A stretch of DNA of 7,911 bases from Nostoc cf. edaphicum LEGE 07299 (GTDB taxonomy: Bacteria; Cyanobacteriota; Cyanobacteriia; Cyanobacteriales; Nostocaceae): assembly GCF_015207245.1 (NCBI RefSeq), contig NZ_JADEXF010000116.1:1-7911 (forward strand), in the 5' to 3' direction. Of this stretch, positions 1-5,778 are shown piece by piece; the stretch's first letter is position 1; the number at the start of each line of letters is the position of its first letter. The notes under the pieces were generated by a model that made no database searches, was not told where the DNA came from, and worked only from the letters and a program-made list of their open reading frames with translations. The translations under genes were made by a program, and so were the position numbers.

Positions 1-412
1 GGTTTGCACCGCGCAAGTCAGCACCGCGCAAATCAACACCTTGTAAGTTCACGTTCATCAAATTGGCACCACTCAAGAAAGCACCCACTAATGACACATC
101 ACTGAGTTTTGCTCCCATCAAGTTAGCACCACGCAAGTTACTACCCCGCAAGTCAGCACTTGTTAAATCTGCTTGCATCAGGTTGGCTCCCATCAGGTTC
201 GCCCGTAAGTCAGTTTCTTGGAGGTTGGCTCCCATCAAATTTGCCCCCTCCAAATGTCCTCCTTCGAGTTTTGAACCAGCAAAATTAGTGCCGACAAGGG
301 TAGCGCCAGCAAGATTAATCCGGCTTAAATCCAGTCGGGAGAGTTCCTCGTCTTCTAAATTTGCCCCTGGAAGTTGTTTGAGTTTTCCTAATCTAATGGC
401 TTCAATATTCAT
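1..412 (-). CDS. Pentapeptide-repeat protein, 3' end cut by window edge
   Basis: The first 137 residues are visible and the gene continues past base 1. After a short N-terminal segment (MNIEAIRLGKLKQLPGANLE) the protein is almost entirely A(N/D)LxG-type pentapeptide repeats, with central Leu/Phe at 29, 34, 39, 44 and so on to 133. This family is known to fold into a right-handed quadrilateral beta-helix. No signal peptide is seen, so a cytoplasmic location is likely. The ATG at 412-410 overlaps the TGA (411-409) of the upstream DICT gene, which suggests translational coupling and one mRNA. The repeat register slips once: the step from Leu69 to Leu73 is four residues instead of five. Repeats identify the fold, not a function; cyanobacteria carry many such proteins of unknown role, so I assign none. 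Confidence 0.9.
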   Translation of the reverse strand, partial: MNIEAIRLGKLKQLPGANLEDEELSRLDLSRINLAGATLVGTNFAGSKLEGGHLEGANLMGANLQETDLRANLMGANLMQADLTSADLRGSNLRGANLMGAKLSDVSLVGAFLSGANLMNVNLQGVDLRGADLRGAN

Positions 413-1806
413 GTAAAGTAACTACCAATCTCTTCACTGATCTTGCTGTGGCTATCCCATTGGGAATCAAGTATCCAGATGCCGGCGCTGAATTTGGGTG
501 TCATCATGGGTAAGTCGAGTCCCTGTTGTAAACCCATAACTAATAAAGCTAGGGTATTTACAAGTTTAGGGTCAAAGCGCGTAGATTGTTGCTGTCTGCA
601 CTCATCTAAAGCTTGAGTAAATATCTGTTCCCGGCTTTGATTTGACGATTTTCGCTGATTGAGTCGCCACTGAAAATCTGCCAATAATGCCAAAATTCTC
701 GACTCTAGGGGAATTTCATCTCCAGCTAAACCTGCTGGTTCCCCTGTGCCATTCCACCACTCGCTTTGGTGAGTAATAATTTGGGCAACTGCTCGCAGTC
801 GTGGCATAGTTCGCAATACTTGCGCCCCTGGTACTAAGGGACAAGTTAAAGGACAACTGGGAGCATCTTCTTGGTAGCGTGTGGATATACCACCTGTGAG
901 AACGCTTTCCGCTTTCTGTAAAGGATCTATGCGATGTAACAAAGCCGCTAGCCGCAATCTCTTAATCTGCCATGCGGGAAGATCCAAAAGCTGGGCGATC
1001 GCTTCAGCAAGAACTACTATTTCCGCAGCTGCCATTGGATTGTTGACATCTGCCATATCCATCAGTTGCGCCATTCGCAAAAAGGCTTGGATTTCGTTAG
1101 AAACCAAGTTGCGATCTAGGGTTTGTTTCTGAAGCGCTGTGGGGATGGATAAATTATCTTGCCCAGTCTGGAGGTAATCTACTACACGGGAGACAACTGC
1201 ACCTAAATTTTGGGATCTGTGCATTAAAGGTATAATTTGCTGCTTATCGCCTGTGAGTTTTTCCGCCAGTTCTGGGTTGTATTTTTTGATGTGAGCGATC
1301 GCTATTTCTGCTGTTTCTTGCACTAACTCTGGCTCAAATGTCCACAAGCCATAGAATTTGCGTTCTAAGTCTGATGTCGGTATTCCAGTGCTGCCATAAT
1401 CAGCCTCTGATAATTCTTGACAAATTACCATTGCTGTGTATTTTGGCGATAAAATAATTAAGTGCCACTCCTGCGCCACTGGATCAAGTTCATCTAATGC
1501 CACTAAGTCTACATTGAGTAGCTGGCTGGTGGGATGTTCAGCAAAGCCAGATTCAGCAGCAGCCATAATGGCAATTTCGCGGCTGCGCTGGGCGATGTCT
1601 GCATATCGTTCAGCTTCTTGTAGATACCATTTACCCTGTTGGAAGGCTGTGATCACTAGGGGTGTACCGTCGTCGGTTAAAATATGGTCTTCTAGAGCAT
1701 GGCACAGAGCAACTAAGGTATTTTTGTAGTAAACACCGAATCGAATTGGTCTGGTGGTATGGCGATGGGCTGTTTCTAGCTGTTGTAGGATTGAACCTTC
1801 TAACAT
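409..1806 (-). CDS. DICT sensory domain protein with degenerate HD-GYP-like C-terminal domain
   Basis: From the ATG at 1806 the protein has 465 residues and begins MLEGSILQQLETAHRH. Residues 1 to about 150 resemble the DICT domain, a sensory module found with diguanylate cyclases and two-component proteins (FGVYYKNTLVALCHALEDHI is its most recognisable part). Residues from about 235 to 430 resemble an HD-GYP phosphodiesterase domain: an ALLHRID segment stands where HD is expected (His291-Arg292), followed by H346-QSEWWNGTGEP-357, GLAGDEIPLESRI, and FDPKLV near the end. Asp of the HD pair and Tyr of GYP are replaced, so hydrolysis of c-di-GMP is doubtful; binding or signalling is more likely. 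An ATG 39 bases further upstream (1845) is in frame, but those 13 codons run through a dispersed intergenic repeat, so I prefer 1806. No clear Shine-Dalgarno site is visible. It is followed by the overlapping pentapeptide gene and lies 93 bases after the radical SAM gene. A DICT plus output-domain protein is well supported; its ligand is unknown. Confidence 0.85.
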   Translation of the reverse strand: MLEGSILQQLETAHRHTTRPIRFGVYYKNTLVALCHALEDHILTDDGTPLVITAFQQGKWYLQEAERYADIAQRSREIAIMAAAESGFAEHPTSQLLNVDLVALDELDPVAQEWHLIILSPKYTAMVICQELSEADYGSTGIPTSDLERKFYGLWTFEPELVQETAEIAIAHIKKYNPELAEKLTGDKQQIIPLMHRSQNLGAVVSRVVDYLQTGQDNLSIPTALQKQTLDRNLVSNEIQAFLRMAQLMDMADVNNPMAAAEIVVLAEAIAQLLDLPAWQIKRLRLAALLHRIDPLQKAESVLTGGISTRYQEDAPSCPLTCPLVPGAQVLRTMPRLRAVAQIITHQSEWWNGTGEPAGLAGDEIPLESRILALLADFQWRLNQRKSSNQSREQIFTQALDECRQQQSTRFDPKLVNTLALLVMGLQQGLDLPMMTPKFSAGIWILDSQWDSHSKISEEIGSYFT

Positions 1807-1825
1807 GGGATTTGGTAAAAATAAC

Positions 1826-1860
1826 CGCAGAGGCGCAGAGGACAAGGAAGAGAGGGAGAG
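1826..1860. repeat. Dispersed purine-rich octamer repeat
   Basis: Two exact octamers CGCAGAGG (1826-1833, 1834-1841) are followed by the degenerate units ACAAGGAA and GAGAGGGA. I recall strings like CGCAGAGGCGCAGAGG as common intergenic repeats in Nostoc-type genomes. The repeat lies between the radical SAM gene and the DICT gene and overlaps the 5' extension of the latter's reading frame. Confidence 0.6.
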
Positions 1861-1899
1861 AAATTCAGAATTGTGAATATCCCCACGTTATTGTGTTTT

Positions 1900-3525
1900 C
1901 TAGGATATACCCGCTAACTGTTTTTCTTTCGTTTCTATTGGCGCGGAAAGTGCTGCTTCTAAGTCAGCACAACCTAGTTTTTCTTCTAAGATTTTCATGA
2001 CTTCGCGTCCGAAATCGTTAGGGTTTTGTTGCCAAGCTTGCAAGCAGACTTCTCCAAAGAATGAACCAAGAGGTTCGGGATTCCAGAGGAGTTTTTTGGC
2101 TGTCCACGGCATCAAGCTCATTGGATCATACCCTGGTTTGAGGATGCCTTCTTTGAATGCGTATTCTTCTAAATGAGTATGGGGTTGCAGCCCAATAAAG
2201 AAAATGGCAGGTTCCACTTTATCGGCACCAAAAATCCGTTCTAGTTCCCGGTGGTAGGCGATGGTTTGGCGGATGGTTTCGGGACGTTCGTCAATGACGT
2301 TAAAGGAGTAATTGACGGAAACTAAATCGTTGAAACCAGCTGCTTTTAAATCGCGGCAGTTTTGCAAGACGGTTCGTAAGTTATACCCCATCCGCATTTT
2401 CCGTACAAGTTCTTGAGAACCACTGGTAATCCCAATTTCAAAGTAGTTCATCCCGGTTTTTGCCATCAAGTCGCACAACTCTGGTGTCAAATTGTCAGCT
2501 CTAATATATGCTGCCCAGTGGATATCTGTCATACCAGAATCGACGATTTTTTGCAAGAGTTCTATGGCATCGTCGATAAATTTTCGTGCTGGGATGAATT
2601 GGGCATCGGTAAACCAGAAGTTGCGAATGCCGCGATCGTATAATTGGCGCATCTCAGCAACGACTTCATCTGCTGGATTAATGCGTACTTGTTTGCCTTC
2701 GACAACCGTATAGACGCAATAACAACAGTTGTGAGGACAACCACGCTTAGTTTGTACACCTATATAAAAGTCTTGCTCTTGCAGGTAAAAGTTAAATTCC
2801 GGCCAGATGCTTTCGATATAGTCGTAGTTACAAGCTGTTTTTTCTATTGGGGTGGGTTGTTCATGAATTAGCCGTTGACGTGGTTGAGTTTCTCCGACAA
2901 CGTAACAGCGTTCATCTCGGAAATCCCTGCCACTTAAAAGTTTTTCCAGCAGGGTTTCGCCTTCACCTACAGAAATAATTGTCCCTTGGGGTAAGCTTTT
3001 ACCCAATTGTTCGTAAAATACGCTGACTGCACCACCACCAACAACTACACGAGCATCAGAATTATATTTTTGGGCACGTTTCAAACCGCGTTTGATTAAG
3101 CTCTGGTTTTGCCACAATTCTACATAGTAAGCGATGAAGATTCGCAAACCGCCCAATCCGCCGCGTAGTTTCAATAGAGGATTCTTGGCGTAGTAAAATT
3201 CAAAGGCGTTTTGCAGAGGGTTGCCACCACGCCCACCAACTGGGGCATAAATTTGAATATCCCGCCAAGAAAATACTAGTAGTGTCGGTTTAAATTCATC
3301 AATAGAGCGATCCAGAGCCGAACTGTAATCTAAAGGTGGTACTGTTCCCAAATCAAAGATGCGCTGTTCAATATTAGGAAACTGCTTGTGGACATGATCG
3401 CTCAGGTAGACAACCCCAATAGGAAAGATGGGGTTACAAGGAAGGCGAACGTAAAGAATTCGATTTTCCATCATCTGTGTTTTAACTTCCATCTTGCCAA
3501 TCTGTGGAGAAAGCGAGAAAAACAT
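1900..3525 (-). CDS. Radical SAM protein with B12-binding-like N-terminal domain
   Basis: The 541-residue frame contains the radical SAM cluster motif CxxxCxxC at Cys263, Cys267 and Cys270 (RGCPHNCCYC), whose three cysteines hold a 4Fe-4S cluster that cleaves S-adenosylmethionine. Residues about 22 to 200 look like the Rossmann-type B12-binding-like domain common to this group (ILYVRLPCNPIFPIGVVYL, then VVVGGG and SVGEGE); no DxHxxG cobalamin motif is seen. The SAM barrel follows at about 255-450 (FTDAQF, FEIGITSG), with a C-terminal region of about 90 residues. From memory it resembles the cyanobacterial family named 'photosystem II high light acclimation radical SAM protein'; I cannot confirm this. 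In-frame starts also exist at 3492, 3474 and 3471. The last two give MMENRILYVRLP, which best fits the conserved beginning, so the true protein may be about 523 residues. No start has a good ribosome site. The chemistry and substrate are unknown. Confidence 0.87.
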   Translation of the reverse strand: MFFSLSPQIGKMEVKTQMMENRILYVRLPCNPIFPIGVVYLSDHVHKQFPNIEQRIFDLGTVPPLDYSSALDRSIDEFKPTLLVFSWRDIQIYAPVGGRGGNPLQNAFEFYYAKNPLLKLRGGLGGLRIFIAYYVELWQNQSLIKRGLKRAQKYNSDARVVVGGGAVSVFYEQLGKSLPQGTIISVGEGETLLEKLLSGRDFRDERCYVVGETQPRQRLIHEQPTPIEKTACNYDYIESIWPEFNFYLQEQDFYIGVQTKRGCPHNCCYCVYTVVEGKQVRINPADEVVAEMRQLYDRGIRNFWFTDAQFIPARKFIDDAIELLQKIVDSGMTDIHWAAYIRADNLTPELCDLMAKTGMNYFEIGITSGSQELVRKMRMGYNLRTVLQNCRDLKAAGFNDLVSVNYSFNVIDERPETIRQTIAYHRELERIFGADKVEPAIFFIGLQPHTHLEEYAFKEGILKPGYDPMSLMPWTAKKLLWNPEPLGSFFGEVCLQAWQQNPNDFGREVMKILEEKLGCADLEAALSAPIETKEKQLAGIS

Positions 3526-3676
3526 TCAGTTTTAAAGTGTGTGCTTGTTTTATTTGGTTTTATTTATCACAATCAGGCTTGACATTTCAGCCGATTATTG
3601 ATACCCGCCCACGTGCCGTTAACAACTGCGGAAAACGCTAAAATTGCTGTGCATAAAACATACATGGAATCTATAG

Positions 3677-3710
3677 AGAGCTTTATGAAGACATTTTTTC
3701 ATATAGCTTT
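3677..3710. other. Imperfect 13-bp inverted repeat (hairpin)
   Basis: Bases 3677-3689 pair with 3698-3710 across the 8-base loop GACATTTT, with one mismatch and one G-U pair. No run of T follows on either strand, so it is not a convincing intrinsic terminator. It could be part of a structured RNA or a protein-binding inverted repeat. Confidence 0.4.
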
Positions 3711-3742
3711 ACCATAACATCGAGTTTATTCATTAAGCGATG

Positions 3743-3766
3743 ATCCCAGCCGATTAATCCTGGGAT
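3743..3766. other. 7-bp perfect inverted repeat
   Basis: ATCCCAG (3743-3749) pairs with CTGGGAT (3760-3766) around a 10-base loop. It lies 32 bases beyond the 3677-3710 hairpin, about midway between the two divergent genes. Function unknown. Confidence 0.35.
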
Positions 3767-3904
3767 AGATGAAACAGCAAAACTCACTTCCTCGCTATGC
3801 TAAAAGCAAGGGGATCGTTGTTATGTCAATTCCCTAACAATCTGCTTTAAGAGAATTGAAGCTTTTATAGCAGCAAAAAATATCAAAAACTTTTATCTAT
3901 AGTG

Positions 3905-3962
3905 TATAATTCCGAAAAAGGTATGAATAATTACAAAATTTTCATAACTGAAAATATATCTT
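3905..3962 (+). promoter_or_regulatory. Candidate NtcA-activated promoter for the DUF1830 gene, overlapping a TATAAT box
   Basis: GTATGAATAATTAC at 3921-3934 matches the NtcA consensus GTA-N8-TAC exactly. After 22 bases comes TATCTT (3957-3962), which fits the TAN3T -10 of NtcA-activated promoters, and the 22-nt spacing is the one known for that class. Transcription would start near 3969, leaving a leader of about 113 nt. A perfect TATAAT (3905-3910) lies just upstream; its start would fall near 3917, immediately before the NtcA site, so NtcA could block one promoter while activating the other. No -35 for the TATAAT box is recognisable. The motif alone is short and could be chance. Confidence 0.5.
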
Positions 3963-3987
3963 TAGACAGAAATAATCTACAAAGACT

Positions 3988-4015
3988 CAGTTGGTATTCG
4001 CAGTTACAACAACTG
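3988..4015 (+). promoter_or_regulatory. Mutually exclusive inverted repeats in the DUF1830 leader
   Basis: CAGTTG (3988-3993) can pair with CAACTG (4010-4015), or CAGTT (4001-4005) can pair with AACTG (4011-4015), but not both. This lies 67 bases before the start codon and within the leader predicted from the upstream promoter. The stems are only 5-6 bp, so a regulatory role is speculative. Confidence 0.25.
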
Positions 4016-4081
4016 GGGATCGGTGGGTGCTAGGCTTGGCTAGTGTAATGTAAAATTGTGGCGTAAAGCTCCTCAGCAGTT

Positions 4082-4477
4082 ATGGCTCAAATATTAGATC
4101 CTCTACCACCTGAGCAATCAGGAAAAATTCTCTGCTGCTACATTAATGCCACGAGCAAAATACAGGTAGCTCGCATCTCCAATATTCCCAACTGGTATTT
4201 TGAAAGGGTTGTTTTCCCTGGACAACGTTTAGTTTTTGAAGCTCCACGAAAAGGTCAAGTGGAGATTCATACAGGGATGATGGCTAGTGCAATTTTATCC
4301 GATAAGATTCCGTGCGATCGCCTGATGCTCGAAGAACCCAGTACTAATGAGTTTGATACAGACTCATCAGATGAAAAAGACCCTTTTAATACCAAACTAA
4401 TGGTGCAGCAAATTAATACAAAAATCGGAGATACTACAAAACCCTTGCAAATCCTTGGTTTAGCATCGGTTGATTAA
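4082..4477 (+). CDS. DUF1830 domain protein
   Basis: The 131-residue protein matches the cyanobacterial DUF1830 family as I know it: the conserved block CCYINATSKIQ (18-28), NIPNWYFERVVFPGQRLVFEA just after it, a repeated acidic/hydrophobic stretch EIHTG (61-65) and a CDRL motif (78-81). The C-terminal 45 residues are polar and probably flexible. No signal peptide or membrane segment is visible, so it should be cytoplasmic. The family has no established function. The ATG at 4082 is the only reasonable start; no Shine-Dalgarno site is evident. It has a strong terminator 24 bases after the stop, so it is probably a single-gene transcript. A candidate NtcA promoter upstream suggests expression under nitrogen limitation, which is inference. 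Confidence 0.85.
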   Translation: MAQILDPLPPEQSGKILCCYINATSKIQVARISNIPNWYFERVVFPGQRLVFEAPRKGQVEIHTGMMASAILSDKIPCDRLMLEEPSTNEFDTDSSDEKDPFNTKLMVQQINTKIGDTTKPLQILGLASVD

Positions 4478-4500
4478 AAAAAACAATTTTATCTAAATTT

Positions 4501-4532
4501 AAGGGTTGCTAATTCAGCAGCCCTTTTTGTTT
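4501..4532 (+). terminator. Intrinsic terminator after the DUF1830 gene
   Basis: AAGGGTTGCT (4501-4510) pairs with AGCAGCCCTT (4516-4525) over 10 bp, including one G-U pair, around the 5-base loop AATTC. A T-rich tract follows directly. Stem, GC content and T-tract fit a rho-independent terminator, and it sits 24 bases after the stop codon. Its T-tract runs into the first unit of the heptamer array. Confidence 0.88.
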
Positions 4533-4599
4533 ATTATTTATTGTTTATTATTTATTGGTCATTAGTCATTGGTCATTGGTCATTAGTCATTGGTCATTA
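4530..4599. repeat. Ten in-phase heptamer tandem repeats (STRR type)
   Basis: Ten uninterrupted 7-base units share the form NNNATTR. The first four are TTTATT(A/G) and the last six are GTCATT(A/G). The second block is a rotation of TTGGTCA, which I recall as one of the short tandemly repeated repetitive heptamers described in heterocystous cyanobacteria. The array starts inside the terminator's T-tract and is followed nine bases later by an octamer array. Confidence 0.8.
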
Positions 4600-4608
4600 A
4601 TTATCCTT

Positions 4609-4648
4609 CCCTGCTCCCCTGCTCCCCTGCTCCTCTGCTCTCCTGCTT
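4609..4648. repeat. Five octamer tandem repeats, consensus CCCTGCTC
   Basis: Three exact copies of CCCTGCTC (4609-4632) are followed by CTCTGCTC and TCCTGCTT. The tract is pyrimidine-rich on the plus strand and ends 24 bases before the next start codon. Like the heptamers next to it, this is a Nostoc-type intergenic tandem repeat. Confidence 0.8.
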
Positions 4649-4672
4649 CCACTCTCATTTACAATCATTCTT

Positions 4673-5134
4673 ATGAATCTGCCTTCATTTCTTTGGTTGT
4701 GGAAAATAGCGGCCTGGTCGATGGGGTTGTCCCTGCTGGCATATCTAATGTTAGCAATCACCGGCGTTTGGATGTTTAGGGCGAGAACTTCGCAACAATT
4801 TCCTTTTATTACGCCATTTATGGGCGGAAATAAAGGGGTGCGATCGCTCCACTATACAATGGGCATCAGCATGGTAAGTTTAGTACTACTACTGCTAGCG
4901 ATCGGTATTGTTGGCACTTTAGGACACTTTGGTTCTTTAGGTCACTCATCGCACTTAATCGCTGGATTGATTGTGGTAGCACTAGTTTTACTGTCTGCTT
5001 TCAGTGCTACCCAAATTAGTGCCAGACGATCTTGGGCTAGACCCTTACACATCGGCGTAAATATTATTCTGTTTATAGGATTTGCCTGGGTATCCCTTAC
5101 TGGTTGGATTGTAGTGCAGAAGTATTTACCGTAA
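4673..5134 (+). CDS. Four-helix membrane protein, DUF4079-like
   Basis: The 153-residue protein is hydrophobic, with four likely membrane helices at about 9-34, 60-81, 93-112 and 124-147. Histidines sit at or near helix ends (His60 in SLHYTMG, His94, His126 in PLHIGV), with two more in a glycine-rich loop (His85, His91). This pattern recalls the cyanobacterial DUF4079 family and cytochrome b561-like proteins, where such histidines can bind heme; the family call is from memory and heme binding is inference. The ATG at 4673 has no Shine-Dalgarno site. A TACAAT box (4660-4665) lies so close that the mRNA could begin almost at the start codon. The stop codon overlaps a GTA-N8-TAC element for the next gene. 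Function unknown; a role in the photosynthetic or plasma membrane is plausible. Confidence 0.75.
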   Translation: MNLPSFLWLWKIAAWSMGLSLLAYLMLAITGVWMFRARTSQQFPFITPFMGGNKGVRSLHYTMGISMVSLVLLLLAIGIVGTLGHFGSLGHSSHLIAGLIVVALVLLSAFSATQISARRSWARPLHIGVNIILFIGFAWVSLTGWIVVQKYLP

Positions 5135-5173
5135 ACTGCCATACATCAACTACCAGGGACATAGACCTACCCT
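5131..5173 (+). promoter_or_regulatory. Weaker candidate NtcA-type promoter before the 188-residue membrane protein
   Basis: GTAAACTGCCATAC (5131-5144) matches GTA-N8-TAC. TACCCT (5168-5173) fits TAN3T and follows after 23 bases, inside the 22-23 nt range of NtcA promoters. The GTA shares bases with the stop codon of the upstream gene. The -10 is GC-rich and poor apart from the defining positions, so confidence is limited. Transcription would start near 5180. Confidence 0.35.
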
Positions 5174-5194
5174 ACAATGAAGAAAAGCATTGTA
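5173..5194 (+). promoter_or_regulatory. Hairpin just upstream of a GTG start
   Basis: TACAATG (5173-5179) pairs perfectly with CATTGTA (5188-5194) around the purine loop AAGAAAAG. It ends eight bases before the GTG at 5203, close enough to affect ribosome access if it is within the transcript. If transcription begins near 5180, the 5' arm would be missing, so the hairpin matters only for read-through from upstream. Confidence 0.35.
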
Positions 5195-5202
5195 ATTGAG
5201 CC

Positions 5203-5769
5203 GTGACAGCAAACTCAGCCAATATCTCAGCTTCTATTTTTCGTTTGTCTCCTTTGATTCGGATAACGTTGCTGAGTCTATACATAGCACTCACAGTCCC
5301 ATTACCTTTTTTATCGCAGGTAACAGCTGCACCCGTACCTCCAGAATTATTGTGGATAGGGATTGGCATCGGTTTAGTTGCCTTGTATGCGGTATTGACA
5401 GAACAAGTAATAGTAGATGACGAGGGAATTCAGGTTACTTACCCCGCCTGGGTGCCTCGCTTTTTTCGTAAAGGCTGGTCTTTACCTTGGTCACAAGTCA
5501 AAGAATTAAAACCCCGCAGTACTGGACAAGGAGGGCTAGTTTATTACTTTCTCAGCCAGGATGGGAAAGCTTATTTATTACCGATGCGTGTAGCTGGATT
5601 TGCCCGTTTGGTGCAAATTGTCCAAGCAAAGACCAGCATTGATACTACAGATGTTCGCCCTTTAGCGCAGCCGTGGATGTACCTGATTTTACTAGTATTC
5701 ACACTGCTGCTACTATTAGTCGATGGCTGGGCGATCGCTACAGCCTTAACTAGTACACAATTAACTTAG
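5203..5769 (+). CDS. Small membrane protein with possible PH-like domain, function unknown
   Basis: The 188-residue protein has likely membrane helices at about 19-39, 48-67 and 158-180. Between the second and third lies a soluble segment (68-142) with beta-rich text: VIVDDEGIQVTYP, SLPWSQVKELKP, YYFLSQDGKAYLLPM. This resembles the bacterial PH-like modules found in small membrane proteins, but that comparison is from pattern only. The GTG at 5203 is the only usable start: an in-frame TGA lies at 5197-5199 and no ATG occurs before residue 128. A weak GAG precedes it by two bases. It lies 68 bases after the four-helix protein, and its TAG stop is in the same reading frame as the following ABC ATPase. 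I do not recognise a named family. Confidence 0.75.
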   Translation: MTANSANISASIFRLSPLIRITLLSLYIALTVPLPFLSQVTAAPVPPELLWIGIGIGLVALYAVLTEQVIVDDEGIQVTYPAWVPRFFRKGWSLPWSQVKELKPRSTGQGGLVYYFLSQDGKAYLLPMRVAGFARLVQIVQAKTSIDTTDVRPLAQPWMYLILLVFTLLLLLVDGWAIATALTSTQLT

Positions 5770-5778
5770 GTTATTTCT

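Larger units (their letters stand above)
3526..4081. other. Divergent intergenic region with several inverted repeats
   Basis: These 556 bases separate the minus-strand radical SAM gene from the plus-strand DUF1830 gene, and I see no convincing coding sequence. Contents, left to right: a TTGACA hexamer on the plus strand (3579-3584) without a good -10 at 17 nt; an imperfect hairpin (3677-3710); a 7-bp hairpin (3743-3766); a TATAAT box (3905-3910) without a recognisable -35; a GTA-N8-TAC site (3921-3934); a 7-bp hairpin ATTTTCA-taac-TGAAAAT (3938-3955); and overlapping CAGTT/AACTG inverted repeats (3988-4015). The length and structure leave room for a small RNA or a long regulated leader, but I recognise no RNA family. 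Confidence 0.6.

Noticed and set aside
63..416. Open frame on the plus strand opposite the pentapeptide gene
   Set aside because: It is the antisense of A(N/D)LxG repeats, which yields a periodic Lys/Ala/Pro text; the minus-strand frame has a clear repeat fold and an overlapping start.
3664..3717. 17-codon frame MESIESFMKTFFHIALP in the divergent region
   Set aside because: No ribosome site, very short, and it coincides with the 3677-3710 hairpin; chance is sufficient explanation.
4530..4648. CRISPR array or mobile-element end
   Set aside because: Units of 7 and 8 bases are contiguous without spacers, and no transposase or terminal inverted repeats are present.
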